From NCBI GenBank assembly GCA_035704555.1, contig DASSWT010000226.1:1-64000 (forward strand): a stretch of 64,000 bases of DNA, written 5' to 3'. This document shows, one piece after another, positions 24,233 through 33,652 of the stretch (position 1 is the first letter of the stretch; each line of letters starts with the position of its first letter). The stretch comes from Saccharospirillum sp035704555. GTDB lineage: Bacteria; Pseudomonadota; Gammaproteobacteria; Pseudomonadales; Natronospirillaceae. A model generated the notes under the pieces. It was given only the letters and a program-made list of their open reading frames with translations. It was not told where the DNA came from and searched no databases. The translations under genes and the position numbers were made by a program.

Positions 24233-27046
24233 TTAGGTCGGGCGTGCCGATTGCCGGTCCAGTACCTCAAACAAGGAGAAGTAGGTCAGCCCACTGTGCT
24301 GGCTTAGCCCAATCTCACAGGTCCGGCTGGTAGAAATGCCATAGAGACAATCGCCCACCGACCCGGCCAGATGTCGCAGCGACGAGGCATTCAATTCCGG
24401 TTGCGAAAACCCCTTGTCACCGGCAAAACCACAACAGGCCATGCCCTCGGGTTGCACCCACTGAGGTGTAATGGCGTTCAATACCCGCTGAAAGCTGGCT
24501 TCAATACCCTGTTTCTGCACGCTGCAGGTCATATGAACCGCGACTTTCCCTGGTTCGGGCTGAATAACCAGCCGGTCCAGCAGAAACCGGTCGATAAAAT
24601 CGACGCTGTCATAAAACTGAATGCCACGCGCTTCCGCCTGGGCCCTGACCCGTAAACTGCAGGGGCTGGTATCGGCCAGCACCGGAAAACGGCCGCCACT
24701 GGAGACCTCCCACAGTTCATCGACCAGTTCCCGACGCTGTTGCTCGGCGACCTCAACATGCCCTTTGGAATGAAACGGCTGACCGCAGCACAAACCACGG
24801 GTCGGTTGCGGCACCACCGCGGCCAGACCCGCCTTGCGCAAGACGCTCAGGGCAGCGGCGGGCACCGGCTGACGTCCATCGTTCAGCGCCGGCCCCATTG
24901 CCTGGGTGACGCAGGCGGCCCAGTACACCACGGTATCCATATCGGTGGGCCGGCTCTGACGTGTGGGTGCATAGACGGGCCTGGCAGCGCCCGGCGTGGT
25001 TGCCGGCCATAACGGCGTACGGCCGCCACTGAGTCGCCGCATCGACGCCGAATAACGCTCGAGCCGCTGTGCACCGGCCAGGCGTTGCATGCCCTGGGCC
25101 GCCCATAAGCCGCCGCGCGTCATCGTTGCCAGAGTCGCAAAATGCCGGCCCAGAAAACGCGCCAGGCGATTGTAACGGTGGTTATTGCGCTGGCGCAGAC
25201 TCAGCACCAGCTCGCCGGTGTTGATGCCAACCGGGCAGCGCAATTCACACAACCCGGTTGCAGCACAGGTATCGATTCCCTGGTAATTGAAGGCTTTTTG
25301 CCAGGCCGGGTCTACGCCTTCATTCCGGCTTTGCCGCTGCAGCTCCCGGTACAGGGTAATGCGCTGACGCGGCGTCAGCGTCAGATCCCGGGACGGGCAC
25401 ACCGGCTCGCAAAAGCCGCATTCAATACAGGTATCGACAATCGGATCAGCCGCGGGCAAGGCCTTCAGGTGCTGGATATGCGCCTTGGGGTCGTCGTTCA
25501 GAATCACGCCGGGGTTGAGAATGCCGGCCGGGTCGAACAACTGTTTGATCCGCTGCATCAGCCCATAGGCGTCTTCGCCCCACTCTTTAACGACAAAAGG
25601 CGCCATGTTGCGCCCGGTACCATGTTCGGCTTTCAGGGAGCCCCCCAGCGTACCGGTCACGACCTCGGCGATGTCTTGCATGAAGGCGTCGTACCGGGCT
25701 ACTTCGGCCGGGTCTTCAAAACCCTGGGTAAACACAAAGTGCAGATTGCCTTCCAGCGCATGGCCAAAGATGATCGCCTCGGTGTAGCCATGGCGGTCGA
25801 ACAGGGCCTGCAGTGCGGCAACTCCCTCAGCCAGACGTTCAACCGGAAACGCCACATCTTCGATAATAACGGTAGTGCCGGTAGCGCGCATGGCGCCAAC
25901 CGCCGGAAAGGTTCCCTTGCGAAGGCTCCAGTACTGGGCAATACGCAGGCTGTCGCGGGTAAAGCCGGTGCTGCGCCAGCCGCCCGAAAACCGTTCCAGC
26001 GCCGTCATCACCTGGTCGCAGTTACCAGACAATGCCTCAGCCTGTTCGGCGCGAACGTCTACCAGTAGCATTCCACCGTTAGCGGGTAACTGGCGCGCGA
26101 AATCTGGCAGGCCTGGCATATGGGCCACCGAGTCGATGGCGCGCCGGTCGAGCAGTTCGACAGCATCTACCGGACAGGACCGCAGCGCAGTGACCGCCTG
26201 GGCACACAAATGAAGGTCATCAAAGCCAATCATCACAGACGCCCGGTGCGGCCAGTCCGGCACGGTATTCAGGCTGACTTCACTGATAAACCCCAGCGTA
26301 CCTTCGGAGCCCACCATCAGGTGAGTCAGAATATCGACCGGGTCGTCAAAATCGAGCAGGGCATTCAGGCCGTAGCCGGTGGTGTTTTTCAACCGGTACT
26401 TGTGGCGTACGCGCTCGGCCAGGGCGGTATTCGCCTTGAGATCAGCCGACAGTTCCGCCAGCTTGTCCAGAAAACAGCCATGGCTGGCGCGAAACTCGGC
26501 AATGCTGGCCGGGTCGCGGCTATCGATGATGCTGCCATCGGCCAGTACGATGCGCATGCCAGCCAGGGTGTGATAGCTGTTGTGGCGGGTGCCACAACAC
26601 ATGCCGCTGGCGTTGTTGGCCACTATGCCCCCCATTTTGCAGCTGCCGATCGAGGCCGGGTCCGGCCCTATCTTGCGCCCGTATGGCTTGAGCCTCTGGT
26701 TGACATCGGCGCCAATCAGATCCGGCTGCAGATGCACCCGCTCACCCAGCGGATCGATGCGACAGCCGCGCCACTGGTCAGTGAGCACCACCAACACCGA
26801 ATCGGTCACCGCCTGGCCGGACAGGCTGGTGCCCGCCGCACGGAAAGTGACCGGCACCTGGCACAATTGGGCCTGCACCAGCAGGTAGCTCAGTTCCGCT
26901 TCGGTTTCGACGGCTACAATCAGTTTTGGGGTCAGGCGGTAGAAGCTGGCATCGGTACCCAGAGCGAAACAGCGCATCGGGTCGGTGGTCAGGCGCGACT
27001 CGGGCATGCGGTGTTTAAGTGCACGAATTAAACGTTCAATCGACAT
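24233..27046 (-). CDS. FAD/Fe-S D-lactate dehydrogenase, Dld-II type
   Basis: Membrane-associated respiratory flavoprotein expected to oxidise D-lactate (or a related 2-hydroxyacid) to the keto acid. The FAD-binding domain (residues about 30-270) has FRAAGTSLSGQA and GSEGTLGFISEVSLNT. A C-terminal flavoprotein oxidase domain follows, then two 4Fe-4S motifs (CIECGFCEPVCP and CAATGLCELRCP) and CCG-type cysteine clusters (CCGQPF, CCGFAGDKGF). ATG at 27046 (AGGA upstream) gives 937 residues, close to Shewanella Dld-II. It is divergent from a GntR regulator of the lactate/pyruvate group. Substrate is inferred. Confidence 0.85.
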   Translation of the reverse strand: MSIERLIRALKHRMPESRLTTDPMRCFALGTDASFYRLTPKLIVAVETEAELSYLLVQAQLCQVPVTFRAAGTSLSGQAVTDSVLVVLTDQWRGCRIDPLGERVHLQPDLIGADVNQRLKPYGRKIGPDPASIGSCKMGGIVANNASGMCCGTRHNSYHTLAGMRIVLADGSIIDSRDPASIAEFRASHGCFLDKLAELSADLKANTALAERVRHKYRLKNTTGYGLNALLDFDDPVDILTHLMVGSEGTLGFISEVSLNTVPDWPHRASVMIGFDDLHLCAQAVTALRSCPVDAVELLDRRAIDSVAHMPGLPDFARQLPANGGMLLVDVRAEQAEALSGNCDQVMTALERFSGGWRSTGFTRDSLRIAQYWSLRKGTFPAVGAMRATGTTVIIEDVAFPVERLAEGVAALQALFDRHGYTEAIIFGHALEGNLHFVFTQGFEDPAEVARYDAFMQDIAEVVTGTLGGSLKAEHGTGRNMAPFVVKEWGEDAYGLMQRIKQLFDPAGILNPGVILNDDPKAHIQHLKALPAADPIVDTCIECGFCEPVCPSRDLTLTPRQRITLYRELQRQSRNEGVDPAWQKAFNYQGIDTCAATGLCELRCPVGINTGELVLSLRQRNNHRYNRLARFLGRHFATLATMTRGGLWAAQGMQRLAGAQRLERYSASMRRLSGGRTPLWPATTPGAARPVYAPTRQSRPTDMDTVVYWAACVTQAMGPALNDGRQPVPAAALSVLRKAGLAAVVPQPTRGLCCGQPFHSKGHVEVAEQQRRELVDELWEVSSGGRFPVLADTSPCSLRVRAQAEARGIQFYDSVDFIDRFLLDRLVIQPEPGKVAVHMTCSVQKQGIEASFQRVLNAITPQWVQPEGMACCGFAGDKGFSQPELNASSLRHLAGSVGDCLYGISTSRTCEIGLSQHSGLTYFSLFEVLDRQSARPT

Positions 27047-27197
27047 AACCGGTCCTGTTCTGGCGTTTGTTATTATCATCAAAGACTCGTCGGATAACTA
27101 AGGTGCCATCTTCGCCAACAAAAAACCCTCCCCCGCCAGCACCCCGGGCCGCAAAAAGCCGTAAACTGGGGGCCAGCGAAGGCAAATCTTTTAAAAG

Positions 27198-27208
27198 TGG
27201 TCAGACCA
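27198..27208 (+). promoter_or_regulatory. GntR/FadR-family operator abutting the regulator start codon
   Basis: TGGTCAGACCA, a perfect 11-base palindrome (apart from its central base) matching the family pattern TNGTNNNACNA. Its last base is directly before the ATG at 27209, so binding would cover the ribosome-binding region of the regulator gene. It is the only copy I see in the gap between the two divergent genes. Confidence 0.75.
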
Positions 27209-27940
27209 ATGACAATACGCAGGATAGACCGGCTGTGCCAGTTGCTGAACCAGCAACTGCTGGACGGCGACCTTAAACCCGGCGACAAGCTGCCTTCGGA
27301 GCGACAGCTCGCCCTCCGTTATGACACCAGCCGGCCACTGGTGCGCGAAGCTCTGCAGCAGCTCAAAGGGCTGGGCATCATCGAAAGTCGTCAGGGGGGC
27401 GGAACCTACGTCTGCCAGAGTTATGCTGAACCGGCCGGTTCCCCGCTGTCGTCTCTGCTCAGCCAAAGCCAGGACCCGGTGCGGCTCAACGCCGAACTAC
27501 TGGAATACCGCATAACCATTGAAGCCCGGTGCGCGGCCCTGGCGGCAGAGCGCGCCACCGTCGATGACCTGCAGCGGCTGGACCTTGCCTATCAGCATTT
27601 GCGCAAAGCCCATCAGCAGTGGGACCTTGAACTTGAGGCACAGGCCGATGCCCGGTTTCACCTGGCCATCGCCGCTGCCAGTCACAACCGGGTTTTCCTG
27701 CAAACCCTGCAAGGGCTTTTTGGCCTGCTCAAGAACAACGTCATCACCAATATTGGTGGTCTCAGCAGTCATCCGGATATACGGGCGCGCCTGATGGGCC
27801 AGCATGCCCGGCTGTTTGAAGCGATTTACCAGCGAAAGCCACAGGCAGCACGAGCGGCCGTTGAAGAGCACCTGGATTACGTCAGGGAGTTTTCCGACCG
27901 GCTCAGCCGCGAACGCCAGCGTCTGAAAGGCAACGCCTGA
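27209..27940 (+). CDS. FadR-subfamily GntR regulator (PdhR/LldR-like)
   Basis: Transcription factor with an N-terminal winged helix (residues about 10-70: GDKLPSERQLALRYDTSRPLVREALQQL, then IESRQGGGTYV) and a C-terminal FCD ligand domain (about 90-225) with the metal-binding Asp/His pattern (ARFHLAIAAASHNRVF and MGQHARLFEAI). It is divergent from the D-lactate dehydrogenase, its probable target, with lactate or pyruvate the likely ligand. ATG at 27209 is chosen; an in-frame GTG at 27197 is possible but would place the operator inside the gene. Confidence 0.85.
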   Translation: MTIRRIDRLCQLLNQQLLDGDLKPGDKLPSERQLALRYDTSRPLVREALQQLKGLGIIESRQGGGTYVCQSYAEPAGSPLSSLLSQSQDPVRLNAELLEYRITIEARCAALAAERATVDDLQRLDLAYQHLRKAHQQWDLELEAQADARFHLAIAAASHNRVFLQTLQGLFGLLKNNVITNIGGLSSHPDIRARLMGQHARLFEAIYQRKPQAARAAVEEHLDYVREFSDRLSRERQRLKGNA

Positions 27941-27941
27941 A

Positions 27942-28424
27942 TCAGACCTGTTCGGGCGAACGCTGCATCCACTGATGTTCAATGTCATCTTCGAGGTAAA
28001 TATCACCCACCGCCTCGAAGCCAAACGACTGGTAAAACCTGACCAGATGCGCCTGGGCGCCCAATGCCATGCCATGGCCGGGGAACAGAACCGCCAGCGC
28101 CTGAACCGCTTCGCGCATCAGCTCCTGCCCCAGCCCTTGGCCGCGTGCGTCGGCCCGGGTGACCACCCGACCAATAGCCGGCCAGTCTCCTGCCACACCG
28201 GGCGGCAGTAACCGGGCCACCGCCACCAGCTGACCGGCACGATGCCCAACCAGGTGCCAGGCCTGGTCATCAAGGCCATCGGCATCCTGATAGGGGCAGT
28301 TCTGCTCAACCACGAACACCGCCGCGCGCAGCGCCAGTACATCATAGAGTGTCCGGGCATCGAGCTGGTCAAAGGTGAGGCACTGCCAGACAACATCCTG
28401 ACGTGTTACCGGTTCGTAGATCAT
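27942..28424 (-). CDS. elaA: GNAT-family acetyltransferase, ElaA-like
   Basis: Putative N-acetyltransferase; the substrate of ElaA is unknown. The signature ALRAAVFVVEQNCPYQDADG, the acetyl-CoA loop RGQGLGQELM near residue 95, and AQAHLVRFYQSFGF match E. coli ElaA closely. The 160 residues are typical. Its ATG overlaps the ribE stop (4-base ATGA), and its stop is one base from that of the convergent GntR gene. Confidence 0.88.
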   Translation of the reverse strand: MIYEPVTRQDVVWQCLTFDQLDARTLYDVLALRAAVFVVEQNCPYQDADGLDDQAWHLVGHRAGQLVAVARLLPPGVAGDWPAIGRVVTRADARGQGLGQELMREAVQALAVLFPGHGMALGAQAHLVRFYQSFGFEAVGDIYLEDDIEHQWMQRSPEQV

Positions 28425-29032
28425 AACTGACCCGCTGCTTTCATCCGGGCCAGGGTGTCGACGATGGCCTGGGTATGGGCATCAAATTCCACGTTCACCT
28501 TATCCCCGGGGCGGGTTTCGCCAAAGGTGGTTACGGCCAGGGTCTCGGGAATCAGGAAGACGTTGAACCGGTCATCACGGACATCGCCTATGGTCAGGCT
28601 GCAGCCGTTCAGACCGACATAGCCTTTGGGAAAGAGGTAGCGGCGCTGCTCGGCGGTGATGCCGAACCAGAGGATGCAGTTGTTTTCCGGGCGCTCGATC
28701 TCCAGAACCGGCAGGCAGCCGTGAACATGGCCGGACATGACATGCCCGCCAATGTCGTCACCGAAACGAGCCGCGCGTTCGACATTGACCAGATCACCGT
28801 CGTTAAGGTCGGCCAGGTTGGTGACTCTGAGGGTTTCCATCATCACGTCAAAATAGGCGCGACCACCCTCCAGCCGAGTGATCGTCAGGCAAGCACCGTT
28901 CAACGCAATACTGGCCCCGATCGATAAGCCTTCGACTTGCCTGTCAATCAGGGGGACCGACAGGGTCCACAACTGGGGCAAGCGGGCCTCGACGGTAACC
29001 GGGGCCCGGTTTTGCACAATACCAGAAAACAT
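28421..29032 (-). CDS. ribE: Riboflavin synthase, alpha chain
   Basis: Dismutates two 6,7-dimethyl-8-ribityllumazines to riboflavin. It shows the characteristic tandem lumazine-binding barrels. The first is near residues 1-95 with MFSGIVQ, IALNGACLT and FDVMMETLRVTNL. The second is at about 96-200 with GGHVMSGHVHG, GLNGCSLTI and NVFLIPETLAVTTF. The 203 residues are standard. It is separated from the usual rib operon and coupled to elaA. I see no FMN riboswitch upstream. Confidence 0.95.
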   Translation of the reverse strand: MFSGIVQNRAPVTVEARLPQLWTLSVPLIDRQVEGLSIGASIALNGACLTITRLEGGRAYFDVMMETLRVTNLADLNDGDLVNVERAARFGDDIGGHVMSGHVHGCLPVLEIERPENNCILWFGITAEQRRYLFPKGYVGLNGCSLTIGDVRDDRFNVFLIPETLAVTTFGETRPGDKVNVEFDAHTQAIVDTLARMKAAGQL

Positions 29033-29102
29033 GAGATTCCTCGGGATACGAAACAGTCGCCTGTTTTAAGGCTTTCGCATCCCAAAGGCAAGGGAGACCG
29101 GC

Positions 29103-29888
29103 CTAATTGGCCGCATAGAAGGGACGCTGGTCGTATTCGGTCAGCTTATTGTAGGTAATCATTTCTTTCAAAATGCGAATGTACTCTTCACCCCGAGCCG
29201 AATAGTCCTCAAGCCCCCAAACCAGCATCAGCGACGATGCGGGCTCACCCAGATAACGCAGCTCGGACCGAATATTGCGCAATTCGCGGTACGGAGGATG
29301 AGTGTTTACATTCTGAAAATAGGCTTTTACCGACTCAGCCACATTGCTGAACACCTTAACTTCATAATTTTCACCTTCTGGGCGCCCGGCAGGTACCAGG
29401 CCGCAGCCTTCGGCAAAACACCACTGACCAAAGAGGTTATTGCCCTCCACAGCAAAGCGACTGGTGCCCCAGGCGCTCTCGTTAGCCGCCTGGGCAAGTA
29501 CCAGCGAGGCCGGAATTACATCGACCCGGTTTAGCATCAGCTCAAAGTAAGCCTCGCTGCCCGGTGTTTCCTCGACCTCATACTCCCGTCCCAGCTCGGC
29601 CAGGTAAGATTGCTGCCATGGAGCCAGGCTATCGCCTTCGGCGATGCGTGTCTGCATCTGCAGCAACCAGACTCGCTCGGCAACAATGCGCTGATTAACG
29701 CGCTGAATGATTGGATTGAGAAAATCGAAAAACACCTGTTTTTTGGTCGCAACGTCGTCAATACTGGCCATATCCGGCAGTTCTGACTGCAACGTTTCCA
29801 GTTGCCCGGGCGCTTCTTCCGCCCAGGTTAGCACCACCGGCACGGCCAGTAGTAATAAAGTCACGACCCAGTTCCTTGGATTCAACAT
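29103..29888 (-). CDS. Bax-like peptidoglycan glucosaminidase
   Basis: Exported protein of the mannosyl-glycoprotein endo-beta-N-acetylglucosaminidase (GH73-like) family, similar to E. coli Bax. ATG at 29888 starts a signal peptide (NWVVTLLLLAVPVVLTWAEE). The catalytic domain has SLVLAQAANESAWGTSRFAVEGNNLFGQWCF, with the Glu of ANESAWG the likely general acid, and YFQNVNTHPPYRELR. The result is 261 residues. An in-frame upstream extension lacks a ribosome binding site. Substrate is inferred from the family. Confidence 0.85.
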   Translation of the reverse strand: MLNPRNWVVTLLLLAVPVVLTWAEEAPGQLETLQSELPDMASIDDVATKKQVFFDFLNPIIQRVNQRIVAERVWLLQMQTRIAEGDSLAPWQQSYLAELGREYEVEETPGSEAYFELMLNRVDVIPASLVLAQAANESAWGTSRFAVEGNNLFGQWCFAEGCGLVPAGRPEGENYEVKVFSNVAESVKAYFQNVNTHPPYRELRNIRSELRYLGEPASSLMLVWGLEDYSARGEEYIRILKEMITYNKLTEYDQRPFYAAN

Positions 29889-30084
29889 GTTCGTTCCCGT
29901 TGTTAATACTGCGATTGATGAATTAAAGAGCCGCGTGAGTATAGAGTGCTTTGTACGTTTTTCAACCAACTCTATATCCGCTCAAGACCGGTTCGCAGCC
30001 GTTTCGTCTTTGGATCACTTGACAGTCCACTTGCTGGAAGGTGTATACCCAGCCAGTCATAGAACCCGTAGAGAGTAATCCGCC

Positions 30085-31287
30085 ATGAACAGACCAAGCC
30101 CCGCACTCTGGACTCTGATCGCCATGCAAGCCCTGTCGATGTGTGCTCCACCCATGGTGATTCTCATCGGCGGTTTGATCGGGACGCAGCTGGCGCCAAA
30201 TCCACAGCTGGCCACCCTGCCGCTGTCGGTTCTGGTGGTCGCGACTGCTTTCAGCACCTTCCCGACCGCCATGATCATGCATCATCTGGGGCGCAAGGCG
30301 GGCTTTCTGATCGGCAACCTGGTGTCTGTTGCCGCCTGTGGCCTCGCCATATTGGCAATCTACAGTCACAGTTTTGCCCTGTTGCTGGTGGCCACCGCCG
30401 GGCTGGGTTTCAACATGGCGTTCGTCAACCAGTTCCGCTTTGCCGCCATGGAACGCGTTGCGCCCGAAGACCAGGGCCAGGCGGTATCCTGGTTACTGTT
30501 GGGTGGCATTTTCGCGGCACTGGTCGGGCCAGAACTCGGTGCCCTGGGTGAATCCCTGTTGAGCGCCCGTTATGCCGGCGCCTTCCTGTTACTGGCCGGG
30601 GTTCTGCTGGGGGTCACGCTGTTGCTGCTCCTCGCCTTTCGCGATCTGCCCTACCAGGCACCGGTCAAGCACGCGGAGGGCAGGCCCTGGGGCTCTTTGC
30701 TGCAGCAGCCGGTCTTGTGGCTGGCGTTGCTGGCCGGTGCCATTTCCTACAGCGTCATGACGCTGGTGATGACGGCCGCGCCGCTGAGCATGCACGACAT
30801 GGATCAGCACAGCCTGCAGGCGACCAAAACAGCAATACAGGCCCATATTCTGGCCATGTTCCTGCCTTCATTGGCGACCAGCTGGCTGATCCGGCGCTTT
30901 GGCCCGGAACGGCTGCTAATGTTCGGATTACTGATTTATGCCCTGATGATCGTTGCCGGCCTGAGCGGACGCGGTGTCAGCCACTACACAACCAGCCTGA
31001 TTCTGCTGGGCATTGGCTGGAACTTTCTGTTTGTATCGGGCACAACGCTGCTGCCCCGCGCCTATCAGGATTCGGAGCGATTCAGGGTGCAGGCGGTGAA
31101 TGAATTTCTGGTATTTGGCGCCCAGGCTCTGGCGACACTCGGGGCGGGGTGGTTATTGTTTCAATTTAGCTGGGAGGTGCTGTTATACGCCACCCTGCCG
31201 GCACTGGTGGTATTGTCTGCCACACTGCTCTGGCATCGTCACCATGTTAAAGCCATGCAGACCGGCCCACAGCCAGACTCGGCTTAG
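30085..31287 (+). CDS. Major facilitator superfamily transporter
   Basis: Twelve-helix inner-membrane transporter of 400 residues, substrate unknown. Helices 1-6 run to about residue 185, with an MFS loop motif around MIMHHLGRKAGFLIGN. A cytosolic linker (YQAPVKHAEGRPWG) precedes helices 7-12. A Shine-Dalgarno-like AGAGAG precedes the ATG at 30085. It is convergent with a small membrane-protein gene. Nothing nearby suggests a substrate. Confidence 0.82.
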   Translation: MNRPSPALWTLIAMQALSMCAPPMVILIGGLIGTQLAPNPQLATLPLSVLVVATAFSTFPTAMIMHHLGRKAGFLIGNLVSVAACGLAILAIYSHSFALLLVATAGLGFNMAFVNQFRFAAMERVAPEDQGQAVSWLLLGGIFAALVGPELGALGESLLSARYAGAFLLLAGVLLGVTLLLLLAFRDLPYQAPVKHAEGRPWGSLLQQPVLWLALLAGAISYSVMTLVMTAAPLSMHDMDQHSLQATKTAIQAHILAMFLPSLATSWLIRRFGPERLLMFGLLIYALMIVAGLSGRGVSHYTTSLILLGIGWNFLFVSGTTLLPRAYQDSERFRVQAVNEFLVFGAQALATLGAGWLLFQFSWEVLLYATLPALVVLSATLLWHRHHVKAMQTGPQPDSA

Positions 31288-31409
31288 CGGCCAAATAAGT
31301 ACAGGCGCATTGCATCAGGCTAGTGGTAATACAGAATAGGAAGGGATGTAACGGAGAAAAACGATTAAACAGTGGCAGTGAGGCCCGATCCCGGGGCCTC
31401 CGTACTCAG

Positions 31410-31430
31410 GGTAACGCATAGGGCGTTACC
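31410..31430. terminator. Hairpin overlapping the stop codon of the 40-residue gene
   Basis: GGTAACGC (31410-31417) pairs perfectly with GCGTTACC (31423-31430) around a 5-base loop; the TAA of the minus-strand small gene is within the right arm. A second hairpin (GAGGCCC at 31380-31386 with GGGCCTC at about 31394-31400) follows. Together they separate it from the convergent MFS gene. Confidence 0.55.
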
Positions 31431-31548
31431 GTCTGCGACGCTCGGTCTCGTCTTCAACCCGAATACGCTCCGGCTTTACCGCCGCACCCTGGCTGTATAC
31501 CCGCCAGGCAACAGCCCCCAGCAACATCGTCAACAACAGTACAGTCAT
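31426..31548 (-). CDS. Predicted 40-residue single-pass membrane protein
   Basis: Too short for routine gene calling but well supported. ATG at 31548 has a strong Shine-Dalgarno (GAGGGG, 7 bases upstream). The product begins MTVLLLTMLLGAVAWRVYS, a transmembrane helix of about 16 residues, then a hydrophilic, Arg- and Glu-rich tail ending in ERRRR. A hairpin overlaps its TAA. It lies downstream of the DUF1820 gene on the same strand. I do not recognise the family; function unknown. Confidence 0.65.
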   Translation of the reverse strand: MTVLLLTMLLGAVAWRVYSQGAAVKPERIRVEDETERRRR

Positions 31549-31701
31549 GGTTTACCCCTCATTACGGGTGTGTTTGCCAACCTGGGTCGGCGCTATCACC
31601 TTGGGTGATTGTCTGAAGTATAGCTGCATTGGCCCTCGCGACCAGTTAAAACACGTGTCGATGTCGTGTAAATACTGGCAAATCCGCAACACAACCGGGC
31701 T

Positions 31702-32028
31702 CTAACGCTGTTTTGAAGGGCCCGACGCCGGGAAGGCAATCACTGGGCCGCCCTTACTGTCACTGATCTTGGCAACACCTTCCTGCTCCACCTCGTCGAT
31801 CCGGGTGATGGAATGCATGGGAATGAAACTGCGTTTGACGCCGCTGAACTCTTTTTTCAGCCGCTCTTCACCCGGGTCTACCAGCAATTGACTGCGCTCC
31901 CCGAAAATCAGTTCCTCAATTTCGATAAAGCCATACAGATCACTCTGATAGACCTGCTCACAATAGACTTCGTACAGCTTGTCCTGATTAATAAAGGACA
32001 CTCGGTAAATGGCCTTGGGTTGTTTCAT
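31702..32028 (-). CDS. DUF1820 family protein
   Basis: Conserved cytosolic protein of unknown function (108 residues). It has the family pattern IYRVSFINQDKLYEVYCEQVYQSDLYGFIEIEELIFGE, then RLKKEFSGVKRSFIPMHSI. ATG at 32028 gives the usual length; an upstream frame extension crosses the divergent promoter region and is rejected. In several gammaproteobacteria it sits next to miaB, as here. The lysine-poor, acidic core and a short Ser/Pro C-terminal tail are the only other features. Confidence 0.85.
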   Translation of the reverse strand: MKQPKAIYRVSFINQDKLYEVYCEQVYQSDLYGFIEIEELIFGERSQLLVDPGEERLKKEFSGVKRSFIPMHSITRIDEVEQEGVAKISDSKGGPVIAFPASGPSKQR

Positions 32029-32239
32029 TATCGGGTAACGTCCTGACTCTCTGGTTCCGCCAATATGGGCGCAGACCCGCCAGTATTCAATACTGGCAAA
32101 GCCCTGATCAGCACCCAAAACCCGACTGCTCAAATTCTGTGCTCTGGATGGTTGGGTCGGGGCCGGGTTATGCGTATAATCTGCGCCCCTTTCGAGCGTC
32201 GGCACCTGAGGCGCTCCTGTTGAATAAAACTGCAGGCTC

Positions 32240-33604
32240 ATGACCAAAAAACTCTTTATCAAAACGCACGGCTGCCAGATGAATGAATATGACTCGTCTC
32301 GCATGGCCGACCTGTTGGGCGACAGCCACGGTTACACCCTGACCGACAATGCCGATGAAGCCGACGTCCTGCTGCTGAACACCTGTTCAATCCGCGAAAA
32401 AGCGCAGGACAAGGTGTTCCACCAGCTGGGCCGCTGGAAAAAGCTGAAGGCCAAAAACCCGAACCTGAAAATCGGTGTCGGTGGTTGTGTGGCCTCCCAG
32501 GAAGGCCAGGCAATTTCGGACCGTGCACCCTATGTTGATATGATCTTTGGTCCGCAGACACTGCATCGCTTGCCGCAAATGTTGGATGCCTCAACCGGCC
32601 AGATCGCCAACGCCGCCGGCAACCGCATCGCCATGGTCGACGTGACCTTCCCTGAAATCGAGAAGTTCGACCACCTGCCCGCGCCAAAAAGTGATGGCGT
32701 AACCGCCTTCGTATCGGTGATGGAAGGTTGTTCCAAATATTGCACCTTCTGCGTGGTGCCTTACACCCGGGGCGAGGAAGTCAGCCGACCGTTCGATGAC
32801 GTCATTACCGAAGTCGTGCAACTGGCGGAACAGGGCGTGCGCGAGATCAACTTTCTCGGCCAGAACGTCAACGCCTACCGGGGCCCACGCCACGACGGCG
32901 GTGAAGCCGACCTGGCCGAGCTGATCACCCTGGCAGCGCGCGTCGATGGCATCGACCGCATCCGTTTCACCACCAGCCACCCGGTGGAGTTCACCGACTC
33001 CCTGGTCGATGCCTACCTGGACGTACCGGAACTGGTCAGCCACCTGCACCTGCCGGTACAAAGTGGTTCAGATGCCATTCTGAACGCCATGAAGCGCGGC
33101 CACACGGCGGCCGAATACATCGAGAAGATGGAACGCATCCGGGCCAACCGCCCCGACATCAGCTTCTCGTCAGATTTCATCATCGGCTTCCCGGGCGAAA
33201 CCGAGGCCGACTTCGAAGCCACCATGAACCTGATTCAAACCATTGGCTTCGACCACAGCTTCAGCTTCGTTTATAGCCCACGGCCCGGCACACCGGCAGC
33301 CAACCTGGAAGACACAACGCCCGAAGCCACCAAAAAGCAACGCCTGGCCATTCTGCAAGACAGAATCATCCAGCAGGCGGCCCAGATCAGCCGTCGCATG
33401 GTCGGCAGCACCCAAACCATCCTGGTCAGCGAACGCTCCAAGCGCAACCCGGCCGAGCTGCAGGGCCGAACCGAAAACAACCGCCCGACGTTCTTCGAAC
33501 ACGATGACGACGAATTGATCGGAAAGTTCGTGCAGGTCCGTATTACCGAAGCCTTTGCCAACAGCCTGCGTGGTGAGGTCATCAATACTGACCTGGCTTA
33601 TTGA
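32240..33604 (+). CDS. miaB: tRNA-2-methylthio-N6-dimethylallyladenosine synthase
   Basis: Radical-SAM methylthiotransferase modifying A37 of tRNAs reading UNN codons. The N-terminal UPF0004 domain has HGCQMNEYDS and NTCSIREKA (auxiliary cluster cysteines). The radical-SAM motif CSKYCTFC is near residue 158, and a C-terminal TRAM domain starts at about 380. The 454 residues are standard. It is followed by a 494-base gap holding two structured repeats rather than directly by phoH. Confidence 0.97.
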   Translation: MTKKLFIKTHGCQMNEYDSSRMADLLGDSHGYTLTDNADEADVLLLNTCSIREKAQDKVFHQLGRWKKLKAKNPNLKIGVGGCVASQEGQAISDRAPYVDMIFGPQTLHRLPQMLDASTGQIANAAGNRIAMVDVTFPEIEKFDHLPAPKSDGVTAFVSVMEGCSKYCTFCVVPYTRGEEVSRPFDDVITEVVQLAEQGVREINFLGQNVNAYRGPRHDGGEADLAELITLAARVDGIDRIRFTTSHPVEFTDSLVDAYLDVPELVSHLHLPVQSGSDAILNAMKRGHTAAEYIEKMERIRANRPDISFSSDFIIGFPGETEADFEATMNLIQTIGFDHSFSFVYSPRPGTPAANLEDTTPEATKKQRLAILQDRIIQQAAQISRRMVGSTQTILVSERSKRNPAELQGRTENNRPTFFEHDDDELIGKFVQVRITEAFANSLRGEVINTDLAY

Positions 33605-33652
33605 GGTTCGGTGGTTGAACCGGGGGTTGAACTTTTTTCGCGCCAGGAGCCC

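Noticed and set aside
29033..29102. FMN riboswitch before ribE
   Set aside because: The upstream gap of 70 bases is too short and lacks the RFN-element pattern.
31372..31608. 78-codon plus-strand frame opposite the 40-residue gene
   Set aside because: No Shine-Dalgarno and no recognisable features, while the minus-strand frame has good translation signals.
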